Source of the DNA: Amyloporia xantha
Lineage: Eukaryota > Basidiomycota > Agaricomycetes > Polyporales > Adustoporiaceae
DNA: 64,000 nucleotides
Assembly (NCBI GenBank): GCA_036971615.1
Contig: JAYKKR010000023.1
Span: 434,001 to 498,000, forward strand
Direction of reading: 5' to 3'
A program made the translations under genes and the position numbers. This document shows positions 1-9,532 of the stretch, in pieces (the first letter of the stretch is position 1; each line of letters opens with the position of its first letter). The notes beneath the pieces were generated by a model that was given only the letters and a program-made list of their open reading frames with translations, did no database searches and was not told the origin of the DNA.

Positions 1-2434
1 GGATGGTGTTGGCGACATTGATGTCTTCTTCAATGCGCTTCAGCTTTTCTTGCAAAGCTGCCCCTTGCAAATGCATGATTTGGGTATCCCTTGTGCTAGG
101 GAAGCCCTCTTCTCTGCTGTTAGCGAATGGCGAAGACATCAGGCGAGAGACATCCCTGGCGCCATCCCCGACGCCATACTCGGCGCCATCCTGGCGCCAT
201 CCCCAACACCATCCCGGCGCCACTCATGCTGCCATCTACACCGCCATCCGGTAGAGCAACGGGTCCTGTATTGAAATGATAGAATGAATGAGTACATCAG
301 ACTAATGGAGTGAATGAGACCATACCCGGTGAAGGAGTGGGCGGCAGGTCGAGCAAATCCCAACGCACAATGTCAGGGGAGATCTAGACACAGCACGGTT
401 GTGGGTGGATGGCGAACGAGGGCCAGTGGACAAGGGGATGTTGATGTTTCCTCCAGGTCTTGGAGTGTGCTGTGGCGATGGCGCCAAGTCGAAATAGGGG
501 TCAGCGAGGGAATCCAAGATAGGTGTCACGACTTAGAGTCAAGCGACAGGGGAAGAACAAATCTAAATGGCCGAGGGCATTCGACTAGGTCTTATCAAAG
601 CGATGACGAGCTATGCTCAAGTCTAAGGCTAGGGACAAGATAAATAAATGTAAGTAGAGGTAAGTATGTACAGGCAAGCTTGGCTTACCTAGGGACAAGA
701 GGTTGAAACTGAAGTCCCCAGGCAGAGGCGTACTACTTATATACTACAAGAGTTCAGGGCAGGCTATCTACATGGTCCGTACGCAAGTGGTCTGTGCGCA
801 GCCTGAGTAAGCAGGCTATGAGTCATAAGTGATGTCGTGAGCGGAGCCCGGTCGGGGCCCGAGGTCGGCTGGCATCGTGCTTAAGTAAGTGTCCGTAAAG
901 GGAAGGCGGGACGGAGTCCGTGGGAAAGGGACATGTGACCTGTAATGGTTGACGCGTCTGAGTCTATGAACAACGAACTTGCAGTGTTCGTTGATAGGTA
1001 CTGAGGCTTCTGTGCTCAGAAACGGCTCACTACGCCAGCTCTACATCTTCGATTCGACACTCAACTCACTCGATCACCTTCGATTCTCTCCGATCATTCT
1101 CCGATTGCTTCGATCAGCTTCGATCATCTGCGATCATTTCGATTCTTCGACTCGATCTCCGATACCTTCGATGTTCCTACGATGCTTCGACGTGATGCTC
1201 CGACGCTTCGACATTTCGAGACATTCCTTCGAAGAAGCCTAGCCATTTCGAGCGAACAATAGAGCAGCAGGAGAACGCATGTATCGCTTCGTGCCACTCC
1301 GAGTCCCTCGGCCATTCGATCTTCGAGCCTAATATAGAAATCAGTGACGTCATTAGACAATGCAAGCCACTCGTACTAGTGTGCCACTCCCAATTAGTCG
1401 TAGATTGTTCTGAGTAGTAGTATAAAATCTTGTCTTAGCTAGCTCTTTCCAGACAATACATTCCACCCAGTTTCCCCCTCAGTGCAGAGCTCTTAAGTCG
1501 AGTTCGTCTCAGTTCCTCTAGAGCCTCGATTACGCTCGAGTGTTCGGCTACGCTTCGATTCTACTACGACTACGCCTACGCTTCGCCGATTCCCTACGAC
1601 GATCCTCCGATTCTATCACGACACTCTTCGATTCTTCTACGACTTGCTTCGATTCTTCAATATTCCGACTGCGCTCCGATACCACGATCTTTCGAGACCT
1701 TTCGACCTTCCTTCGACATACTTCGAGTCCTTCGAGTATTCTCCGTACGCCTTCAAGACGTTGCTTTGCATTCGCCGAAACGCAGGACACCTTGCTGCTA
1801 ACTCCCTCACACCTAGACCATTTCCATTACGATTCCTTTGCCCTTTTGTTCGCACCTTGTGCAGGGGTTAGGGTTTCGTAGGTCGTATCATCGTGTATAG
1901 TAGAATGGCCGTTCGAATAAGGGGGGAAAATAACGATGAGTAAAAGGAGAAAATCGTCCGTATATAGAAAGGAGGAAACACTCAATGTCAACTTGTGACA
2001 ATAGGTGATGTTGGAATATTGAACAGGTCTCGTGATGGCGCAGAGGGCGAGGGTGAGGCGACCGTGATAAGTCAAAATCAGCCCTCAACCATTGAGGGAA
2101 GGGCCGCTGAGGCTCAGGAGAGATGGGGGTGGGGAAATCGCAAAGTCAACAGCTCTGTGTGCAGAGGGCCGCGATGGTGCAGGGGATGGTGGGCGTTCCT
2201 GGGGTGATAAATTGAACGTTGCATTGCGATTGTCAGGAGATACCGGCGTGGGGGACTGGGCGAAGCGGAAATGTTTTGGGGGCGGAGGCTTGGATGGCGA
2301 GGATGGCAAGTTGAATGGCGCTCGGGATGGCGCAGGCGTGGCTGTGGGCGAAGGCGACAAGTCCAAAATGGGACAGGACTGGGGATCGGACTCCTCCTGT
2401 GTAGCATCGAAGTCAAAAGGGGGCCGGGCTGGAA
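1..2434 (-). pseudogene. Ser/Pro-rich coiled-coil protein gene, split by a solo LTR and cut by the window edge
   Basis: The frame runs leftwards from a probable acceptor near 2,434 (branch-like ctgac followed by ccag). It encodes a long low-complexity stretch rich in SP, PP and TP dipeptides and is interrupted at 2,000/524 by the LTR. Past the LTR the same frame continues to a probable donor near 312. A further exon starts with imperfect Gly-Asp repeats (DGVGDGARDGAEY type). The remainder is seen in the other units: a predicted helix with the motif LQEKLKRIEEDI and a stop. I do not recognise the family. In this unit two C-runs at about 190 and 225 are one base shorter than in unit 2, which breaks the repeat exon. 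Function unknown; its place inside the KDZ element suggests an element-encoded accessory protein. Confidence 0.5.
524..2000 (-). mobile_element. Solo LTR, long form (1,477 bp), unit 1
   Basis: On the minus strand the element begins TGTCACAAGTTGACA and ends AAGTCGTGACA. It is flanked by the 5-bp direct repeat atagg (519-523 and 2001-2005), as expected of an LTR retrotransposon. No gag-pol lies between its ends, so it is a solo LTR left by LTR-LTR recombination. A TATA-like tatataag lies on the minus strand near 740. The middle (about 1,030-1,870) is unusually rich in TTCGAT/TCGA motifs and is the part missing from the short LTR at 5,225-5,793. The identical site is occupied in unit 2, so insertion preceded the tandem duplication. 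Confidence 0.85.
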
Positions 2435-2724
2435 TGAGTCAGTACATTGGCGGCGTCAGGCTAAGGAATATTGCATGCGCACCTGGTTGATGCATGTGGA
2501 GGGGCAATGTCAGGGGAAGTGGAGAAAAGCGCAATCGCCCAAGTTTTGCGAGAGGCATGTAATAAAGGCTTGAGGGCGACACGTGTAGTTCCGATCGGTT
2601 GGCCGCGGATCTTTCCGGTGGCGCCCATCTTCGACTTCCGCGCTGTGCCGTGTGCTTCTGACTTCATCTCCACGACTCTTACTGCCACCACTGTCCACTC
2701 TGCTACCCCCATTCCTCTGCTGTC

Positions 2725-3516
2725 ATGTCTGTCGTGTCCATCCAACCCTCCATCCTGCTCACCACCGCACGCATTGAAGAGGCGTTGAAGGTCGCGCCGC
2801 CCTGAGGAGATCCCCGCTATCAAGAGTTTGAATCAGTGCTGTGGAAAGAGGTGGTAAGTGAACACCATGTGTTTCATTTGACATGCACATCCCATGGACG
2901 CGCTGATGCTTTTTCAGAACGACGTGTTTGTGCCGCTGAAGGCGCTCAGCTCGCGCAATGGACTGTGAGTGCCTCCGCTCCTGGTGAGCGCAATGGCGCA
3001 GTTCTCCCTCGCAACTGCAACCAACGTCATTACCAATATCGCCGCCATCAAGCCCGACGATCTGCTCATTGAGACGCACCGGCTCTCCAAGTACGTGTGG
3101 CGAGGCGATTTCCTCGTCGAGAACCTGGGGGAAAATCAATGGTGGAAAGGCAAGTGGATGGCGTTCTAGCGCCACATCATTGCTAACACTTGGAGCACAG
3201 GTTTGTGGAAGCGTTCAAGTGATGTGGTGTTGGGGAAGGGGGAGGATCGACAGGCGGAGGAGCAAGGGAAAGGTGGCGAAGCAGGGGAAGCGCAACGATG
3301 CGGGCGCCATGTCTCGGCGTCCTTCCAAAGAGACAACGGCATCGAGGAGGATGAAGATGACATCGTCATTGTTCCGGAAATGTGCTGAAGAGTCGGAAGG
3401 CTACTGCTGGGACGAGCAAGCAAGGTGCGAAGTCGTCGAAGAAGCCGGCGGGCAAGACCCCTCCAGCAAAGCCGCCGGCATCTGAACCTGCGGCCGCCAA
3501 GGATGCTAAGGGCAGC
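2725..3516 (+). pseudogene. KDZ-element accessory ORF remnant, plus strand, unit 1
   Basis: The ATG at 2,725 opens a frame that meets TGA at 2,803 after 26 codons and then reads on sensibly to a good donor at 2,854 (gtaagtg). The next exon starts at 2,918 after ttttcag and contains the conserved segment AQFSLATATNVITN and a WWKGK motif. It has a second in-frame TGA at 2,966 where the copy at 63,756 still has CGA (Arg). A short intron with gctaac branch and cacag acceptor leads to FVEAFK and a stop at 3,220. After that come Lys-rich frames up to the joint with the KDZ remnant at 3,517. The family is unknown to me. Two nonsense codons make this copy a pseudogene. Confidence 0.5.
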
Positions 3517-4109
3517 ACCATCGTGGCCCAAATGCATTGCGACCCCTACCTCACGAAGCCATGCCGGCTCGAAGAATCCGTCAGCCCACTTCTCCACCCG
3601 ATGCAGCGGCATTCAGCAATGTGTCAGTTGGAGGCAATCTCGCAGTACACGGGCGCCCAAAGCATTCCAAGCAGCGCCAATCGCCGTGCGGACCAGTGCA
3701 TTTGCAGCATCGCCCCTCTCCAGGAGGCGCTTCTAGCTCGATGATATGACTTAGGTACTCTTCTCGAAGAGGAAGCCATTCTTGCATAAAGTCGTTCTGC
3801 AACTGGCTCGCTTTCAGCCTTCACATTGAACAGCCCAAATATGGCGACAGAGCTCACCTTGTGCAGACTCCTCATCGGCATCACATTGTCGAACACCACA
3901 TGTTCCTGCAGCGGCTCCGAATATTGATCATGAGACGCGGCTTTAGAGGGGACTGTGATGGAGATCTGGCATCTGCGACCTGCAGCGATGCGCGTGGAAT
4001 CGGTATTTCTTCTGGAACATAAGTTACGGCGCCTCTTGCAGTTCGCCGCTCTTTGCGCCCGCACGAACATCGCATCGCCACTGACGTCTTGCTTCTTGGT
4101 GCGCGCCAT
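3517..4109 (-). pseudogene. KDZ transposase remnant: N-terminus and CxC2 cluster only, unit 1
   Basis: Reading leftwards from Met at 4,109 (MARTKKQ), this matches exon 1 and the CxC2 exon of the E3 transposase. That includes the intron after SLHK and the cysteine cluster of form CxxC...WRCLEC...YC, followed by LTH and ADGFFEPAWL. Homology ends at 3,517, where the sequence joins the Lys-rich ORF, so the whole catalytic core is deleted. Three one-base differences from unit 2 break the frame here: an extra C near 4,063, one G fewer near 3,947, and losses near 3,640-3,650. CxC domains are cysteine clusters known to accompany KDZ transposases; a DNA-targeting role is presumed. Confidence 0.8.
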
Positions 4110-4381
4110 GACCAAATCACCGCGGACAGATGACAATTGCCTTATTGTGATCCATGACAGCTTCCTTTTCATACTGAATGAGAAACTCTCATGCCCCTTC
4201 CTCATGATGTCTTATCAATAACGGATCTTATACACGCGATCATCTGCAGGTAATTTGCCGATGCTTATCTGCGACAGATCTTCGCCATGACCTTCCCTCA
4301 AGGCGATCACCCGATCCCCATCCACTGCTCAAATGCAGCCCGCAGATCACGCTATTTTACCCATTCACAACCCACATCACA
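4110..4381. promoter_or_regulatory. Divergent promoter between KDZ transposase and accessory gene, unit 1
   Basis: This 272-bp space separates the start of the minus-strand transposase remnant from the ATG of the plus-strand accessory gene. The same divergent spacing occurs in unit 2 (16,586-16,858) and E3 (45,235-45,509). Blocks such as gatccatgacagcttcc and the cgcgatca core are kept between the two diverged types. A shared bidirectional promoter is inferred from this layout only. Confidence 0.45.
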
Positions 4382-5168
4382 ATGGCTCCCGCTTTTGCTA
4401 ATTGCGCCGAATCCGTCGCCAACCTCATCGCTATCAATTGCTGTCTTGTCGTGTACTACTCCTGGCGCTGCGAACAGGCTATCACCACGGTGCGGACCGC
4501 TTGCACCAATCCAACCAGCAATGTCGCCATCGACCTCACGTTGGCGAGGTGGGAGATCGGGCTTCGTATGGAAATGGTACCATTTCGAAATTGTCACACC
4601 AATACATCTGCACTGACGGCTAACAGGACGCCATCAACAGGACGCCATCCGCAACTGTCTTGGCTGCCTCGCACTCGTTGGCGTCACCGACGTCGAGCTG
4701 CCGGATGTGGTCCAGAAGATCGTCAACGCTACCACGTTCGGCACCATCTCCAGGATCGATGTCATGAATATCTTGCCTTACACACCGCTTTCTGCGCCGC
4801 CATCGCCACAGCTTCAGCAACTCCATACGGACACTGACCCTGCATGGTGGACTTGGCCTGATGTCCCTCCCAGCAACCTTCCATTGTGGTGGAAGTGTCC
4901 ACTGGTTGACAGAGTGAGTGCCCGCTCTTCTAGTTGTATGTGACATGCTGACACATTCCTGGTGTTACTATTTGGATAGCATCGCGGAGACACCTATCGG
5001 ATCAACTGCGGCGACATGAGCGCAGTCCTCACTCGTTTGGAAGAGGTCAAGAAGCTCGCCACACGCTTTGTCGAGAACCGCCATCAAGACGCAGACGAGA
5101 TCTCCAGGATTTTGGATGGATACAGGGAGGTGCTTTTGCCAGATGAGGTGTGGGGTACTGTCTCCTAG
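4382..5168 (+). CDS. KDZ-associated accessory protein, three exons, unit 1
   Basis: This gene is always divergent from the KDZ transposase. Exon 1 (4,382-4,576) carries the SYYxWRCEQA-like block and LARWEIGLRMEM. Exon 2 (4,641-4,913) carries NCLGCLALVGVTDV and a tryptophan-rich block, AWWTWPD...WWK. Exon 3 (4,980-5,168) carries GDTYR and a helical tail ending in LLPDEVWGTVS. Splice sites are gtaccat (weak), gtgagtg, and acceptors acag and atag. The 14-bp sequence gacgccatcaacag is directly doubled at the first acceptor. The protein is about 217 residues. No catalytic motif or known domain is visible. The same exon layout in three copies, with numerous amino-acid changes but no breaks here, suggests selection on the protein. 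Function unknown; a transposition or targeting partner is inference. Confidence 0.7.
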
Positions 5169-5224
5169 CGCCAGCTCGCAGGTGGGCCTCGTCTGGTTGT
5201 GTATGTATTTCTTGTCACTCCCTG

Positions 5225-5793
5225 TGTCACGAGTTGACATCGAGCGTTTCTTCCTTTCTATATACGGACGATTTTCTCCTTTTACTCATCGATATTTTCC
5301 CCTCTTATTCGAACGGCCATTCTACTGTACACATCGCAAGCTCCTTGTTCATGGACTTAGACGTGTCGACCATTACAGGTCACATGTTCCCTTCCCACAG
5401 ACTCCGTCCCGCCTTCCCTTTATGGACGTTTACTTAAGCACGGTGCCGGCCGACCTCGGGCCCCGCCGGGCTCCGCTTACGACATCACTTACGACTCATA
5501 GCCTGCTTACTCAGGCTGCGCACAGACCACCTGCGCACGGACCATGTAGATAGCCTGCCCTGAACTCTTGTAGTATATAAGTAGTACGCCTCTGCCTGGG
5601 GACTTCAGTTTCGACCTCTTGTCCCTAGGTAAGCCAAGCTTGCCTGTACATACTTACCAGTACTTACATTTATTTATCTTGTCCCTAGCCTTAGACTTGA
5701 GCGTAGCTCGTCATCGCTTCGGTAAGACCTAGTCGAACGCCCTCAGCCTTTTAGGTTTGTTCTTCCCCTGTTGCTTGACTCTAAGTCGTGACA
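5225..5793 (+). mobile_element. Solo LTR, short form (569 bp), only in unit 1
   Basis: It begins TGTCACGAGTTGACA and ends CTAAGTCGTGACA, and is flanked by the 5-bp repeat ccctg (5,220-5,224 and 5,794-5,798). It is the same LTR family as 524-2000 but lacks the TCGA-rich core of about 900 bp; the joint falls near 5,340. It carries a tatataag TATA-like motif near 5,574. Unit 2 has the uninterrupted site with a single ccctg at 17,697-17,701, so this insertion followed the tandem duplication. Confidence 0.9.
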
Positions 5794-5798
5794 CCCTG

Positions 5799-6250
5799 TA
5801 TGAGCACGAGTGCATGACGTCCCCAGTGTCTGCCATTCGTCCAATGGACCTCGTATTTAAGTGGCTGAATCACATTACCATCCAATCATGTGGATGGTGA
5901 TGCGATTCAGACACTTAACTTCCGAGTAGCATTGACGAATGGCCCAGCTCGAGGACACCAGCAAATCATGCTCTTTGGACGTCACACCATGTCAAAGGTG
6001 GGTGTTTCCAGGTGGTGTATGTATTCGTTGCGTCTGCACAGTGAGAGCATGAAGGCATGATGTCCTTTTGCGCCAGCCGATCCTTCAATGTCCTTGGTAT
6101 TCAAGCGGCTGAATTGGATGGCCATCCAACAATGGTTGGATGGCGATTCGATTCAGATGCTTTGATCCAGGGTAGCATTGAAGAACCGTGCAGGTCGAGA
6201 ATGCGAGCACATCATGCCGGCTGCGCACCATGTGCCACACCTACGCGCGC
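5799..6250. repeat. Degenerate ~240-bp subterminal direct repeats, unit 1
   Basis: Two related blocks follow each other (about 5,800-6,035 and 6,036-6,250). Each contains a gcatgacgtcc-like start, a run of CCATCCAA(C/T)...TTGGATGG inverted motifs, gattcagacgctt-like sequence and gtagcattga. No coding potential is evident. They recur in unit 2 and E3 (from 58,712), so they belong to the KDZ right arm. Confidence 0.6.
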
Positions 6251-6296
6251 CATGCACGGCGCCATCGGATGGCGCATATTGCCGCTGAACGAGGCG

Positions 6297-6507
6297 GCTT
6301 CATCTATGACCTTCGGAGCCACAGGTATGCGGCTCTGAAGAGCATAGATGAAGGCGCCCTGTCTGGCGAGCGATAGCGCCATCTCCCAACAGTGAGCATC
6401 AGCGCGCATGCACTTCGCCATCGGATGGCGCCCGTTGCCGCCGGTCAAGGCCCATTTGACTTATGTCCTTCTGAGCCACAGGTATGCAGCTCGGAGGAAC
6501 ATAAGTC
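6297..6507. repeat. Two long hairpins sharing one loop, unit 1
   Basis: Hairpin 1 (6,297-6,355) has arms of about 24 bp around catctatg and a loop acaggtatgc. Hairpin 2 (6,458-6,507) has 19-bp arms around gacttatg and nearly the same loop, cacaggtatgca. Each has two or three mismatches. Both are kept in unit 2 (18,200-18,258; 18,361-18,410) and E3 (59,216-59,274; 59,377-59,426). Possible roles are a transposase-binding cruciform or a structured transcript; neither is shown by the sequence. Confidence 0.65.
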
Positions 6508-6877
6508 AGGTCTTCCTGTCTGGAGTCTGACTCTCTAACGTGAGTTTCAAATTTATGGTCTGAATGGATGCGGGATTCATGCATGGCGCTGTTGGATAAA
6601 CCCATTAACTCCTTGCTCTCTACGTTCAAACAGTGGAATCGAGTTGCCCTCCGTGCCATGAGTACTCCGGATGCAGCTGATTTGTCCATCAGCATCAGGG
6701 GTCACTAGTGGTGGCCAGGATTGTAATACAATTGCCCTCAGACCTCCTGAAATGGTTGTGTATGGTGAGTTAGCATTGTATTGTAATAGATGCCCTGCAC
6801 AGATTGTGATTGTAGATCCTCACTATATTGTGAATGAGCATTGTACTACAAGCATTGTGGATGGGCCTTGTGAGCGC

Positions 6878-7037
6878 TGTGAATGATTGTGAATGAATAT
6901 TGTATGTCCTGTAAATGATTGTAGATGGGTATTGTACATCCTGTGAATGATTGTGGATGGGCATTGTATGTTCTGTAGATCATTGTGGATGAGCATTGTA
7001 AGCCCTGTTGATCATTGTGGATGAGCATTGTATGCAA
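6878..7037. repeat. 32-bp minisatellite, five copies, unit 1
   Basis: Five head-to-tail copies of exactly 32 bp begin at 6,878, 6,910, 6,942, 6,974 and 7,006. Each follows the pattern tgtgaatgattgtg...attgtatgtcc with scattered changes. The copies are contiguous with no spacers. Function unknown; part of the KDZ right arm. Confidence 0.8.
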
Positions 7038-7065
7038 CAATCTGGTGCAATTATGATTATTGTAT

Positions 7066-7258
7066 TGAATAGCCATATTGGAGTGGATCCCAGTGGCATA
7101 TAGCAGCCCCAGATTGACCATTACCATATTTGGAATGGCCCATTCAAATGGTTTCTAATGATGTATAGCAAGCATTGAGCCAATTGGAATTTTGAATAGC
7201 CGCATTCAAATGGATCCTAATGGTATATCATAACCTTACTGGACATTACCATATTTGG
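7066..7258. repeat. Three ~60-68-bp direct repeats in an AT-rich stretch, unit 1
   Basis: Copies at about 7,066-7,133, 7,134-7,192 and 7,193-7,258 share gaatagcc, cattcaaatggatcc-like sequence and the end ttaccatatttgg. The neighbouring 7,259-7,613 is AT-rich and I see no gene in it. Confidence 0.55.
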
Positions 7259-7613
7259 ATTAACAGAAATAAGCGAATTTTAATATGATATTTTGACCCA
7301 GAACCTATTCAGTAGAAATACTACAATACCCATCCACAATGATTTACAGGATATATGGTCCGTACATGAAATATGTGACCCAATACGAGTTTCACAAGGG
7401 CACCACTCATAGCGACGCTGATGGCAAGCGCGCCATCTGTACATTCTATTTTGTCGATATTTGCCAACAGTGCAATGTAATATATGACTTGACAAATAGA
7501 AAAATATTCTCTGAAATACATACAAATGGCACAGTTGATGGCAGATTGCAATGGAGGATAAATGATGCATAGGAAAGGCAAGGATGTAGTGCAATGAAGC
7601 ATGAAATTATGGC

Positions 7614-8118
7614 ACGGTAGGCAGACACATCTCCACAGGGTACATTATAGCGTTGGCCGAAGCTACAGAGCAGGCAAAAATATAGCGGTAGAATACGGCG
7701 CAGTGGGCCGACACATCGCACCAGAGTATATTATAGCATTGGCCGAAGCTACAGCGCAGGCAAAAATATAGCGGTAGAATGCGGCGCAGTGGGCTGACAC
7801 ATCTCCACAGGGTACATTATAGTGTTGGCCGAAACTACAGAGCAGGCAAAAATATAGCGGTAGAATATGGCGCAGTGGGCTGACACATCGCACCAGGGTA
7901 TATTATAGCATTGGCCGAAGCTACAGCGCAGGCAAAAATATAGCGGTAGAATATGGCGCAGTGGGCCGCCAGTCTTTTCAGGCGATATTTGCGCCATCGG
8001 CTCACACTGCAGCCAAGGCAATATTATGGTGTCGGCCGACGTCCGCTCTCCTTACACTGTAGGAAAATATCACCCATATCTCTCCCTAGTCATTAGGCTA
8101 TAATGACTGAATGGGCTC
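7614..8118. repeat. 86-bp subterminal repeat array and right terminal inverted repeat of E1
   Basis: The repeat unit gtagaat...ggccgaagctacag...atatagcg starts at 7,688, 7,774, 7,860 and 7,946, a period of exactly 86 bp, with a partial unit before. Beyond it lie about 90 bp ending in gtccgctctcc...atatctctccctag...taatgactgaatgggctc. The whole block is inverted at 11,800-12,170, making a long terminal inverted repeat with tandem subterminal motifs. Subterminal repeats are typical transposase-binding sites, which is inference here. Confidence 0.75.
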
Positions 8119-9235
8119 CGACTGCCTGGCCAGGACACATGCTAACTTATGGGGCGTATCTAGAAGGCACCGTTGTTCAAGAACGCGACTGGATCATGAT
8201 GGCTGTCGTGAACCTGGGCGCCGTCTTGGAATATGGTCGGCCAAACGCTGTCCTCAGGCGCATCTCCGGTATCGGAGGTCGAGAAGCACACATTGGCAAG
8301 GCGAGTGTCAGCCCGATAGTGGCGAACACCGCAGCTGGACTAGTGAAGTTAATGGCAAAGAAGGCGGAGGATGATGAGAAGAGGATGGACATTGATGATG
8401 AAGATGTGCCTCCCGAGGCGCTATGCGCACATCACAAGTCTTCCCCCATGCTCTCTGACGCCATCCCATCCCCGAGCGAGCCCACGCTTCCCCGGCGCTG
8501 TCGACAGGTATGCAGCTCGCGTTCTCAATGCTCGCCCACGTCCTCGAGAAGCCGATGCGAAAATCATCACCATTCGCACACTCGACCCTCAACCCATACA
8601 TCACCATCTTCCTTACATTCCTCGCCACCACGCTGAAGGACAGCCACGCGCTTGCGATATTGGAGCGCGCTATCCCGTGGAATGTTCTTGCGAAGTTCCT
8701 CGAGAGTGTACCCCGTCGGATCATGTACCGCGAGTTTCAGAAGGAGTGTGGCGATGGCGCGCCGTTGTTGACAAGTGGATCCAAGCCGCTGGCCGAGGAC
8801 TGGTGCCTGCGAGGCATGGGCTGGAGTGGCAAGAAGGTCTATGCCATGGGCTTCTGGTCACAGGAGGCTGCATCCGAAGAGCACAACATCGAGATGGAGG
8901 TTCTCGACAAGATCGAGTCCGGCGATCAGACGGACGGGATCATTGAGGATGGTGATGATGATGACTCGAAAGGGGACCCGATGCGCGGCGAGCTTTGCAA
9001 GCGGTGGGTGTGCGTCGCCCCTGCCGGACTTAAAATTGCGAAGTACGTCAAAGGTTTCCACTACGTCCCGCCTCCAAGTGGGGATGGCCGAGGGCAGTGG
9101 AAAGTCGATGGCGTCCTGGCGGAGAAGGTCTCGAGGTGGCAGGAAGAGGACAGGCGTAGACTCAAGCGTCCACCACGACACCCTACCACGTCCGTGCATT
9201 GCTCGCGCATGCAGCTGGTATCTACTGAATGGCAC
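8119..9235 (+). pseudogene. Est1/Smg-type DNA/RNA-binding domain fragment, copy 1
   Basis: Residues such as NLGAVLEYGRPNAVLRR, NPYITIFLTFL, LERAIPWNVL, EDWCLRGMGW and VDGVLAEKVSRWQEEDR match the C-terminal half of fungal Est1/Smg5-7-like proteins, known from telomerase recruitment and nonsense-mediated decay. The N-terminal TPR-like half is absent. The first exon-like part (to about 8,500) and the part from about 8,510 are in different frames, and this break is identical in copy 2. Unit 1 keeps the better C-terminal frame; unit 2 has extra bases near 21,018. The 5' end is cut by the KDZ element. A short reading frame starting at 9,230 follows in another phase. Confidence 0.7.
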
Positions 9236-9532
9236 CCAAGATCGAACAGAAAGTCGCGGATATGCGCAAACAAATCGAGCGGGACAACGAGGACAGGCCG
9301 AATGGCAAGATTTCGGATGCCGACCTCCATATGCCTGGTCTTTCTGGTGTATATACTCGACCCAAATGGATGATTACAGTCTTCACATATATTTATTGAT
9401 GAGTTTCAGTCGACTAAGAACATACACGTCTTCCCAACATGCGTGCATATATACTCAAATCATACTATCAAAAACGGCACACCAACTCAAGATATGATAC
9501 AGAACATTACAGAGAAAGTAAATACAATCACC

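Larger units (their letters stand above)
1..8118. mobile_element. E1: deleted KDZ-type DNA transposon, unit 1 (left end outside window)
   Basis: This is the first copy of a non-autonomous KDZ element whose left end lies before the window. Reading rightwards it holds a minus-strand Ser/Pro-rich gene cut by a solo LTR, a broken plus-strand ORF, only the CxC2 N-terminus of a KDZ transposase, the divergent accessory gene, a second solo LTR, and about 2.9 kb of non-coding subterminal repeats ending in the right terminal repeat. The end at 8,118 is set by the 8-bp repeat cgactgcc that follows, and by the identical terminal tgaatgggctc at the ends of E2 and E3. The transposase core is missing, so movement would need a transposase supplied in trans. 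Confidence 0.75.

Noticed and set aside
1860..1880. Telomere-like aaccctaacccc on the minus strand of the LTR
   Set aside because: Only about two imperfect units, inside an LTR; no tandem run.
524..2000. Full-length short retrotransposon or TRIM element rather than a solo LTR
   Set aside because: No internal direct LTRs, primer-binding site or coding region; one set of ends and one target duplication.
2085..2820. Several overlapping plus- and minus-strand frames of 100-140 codons
   Set aside because: They are shadows of one Ser/Pro-rich reading frame; only that frame continues across the LTR and into the next exon.
6297..6355. Hairpin as a tRNA gene or tRNA-derived element
   Set aside because: A single long stem with no cloverleaf and no A or B box promoter motifs.
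6878..7037. Regular 32-bp repeats as a CRISPR array
   Set aside because: The copies are contiguous with no unique spacers, there are no cas genes, and the genome is eukaryotic.
8103..8636. ATG at 8,103 as the true start of the Est1-like protein
   Set aside because: The ATG lies in the KDZ terminal repeat, so the first codons are transposon sequence joined by chance.
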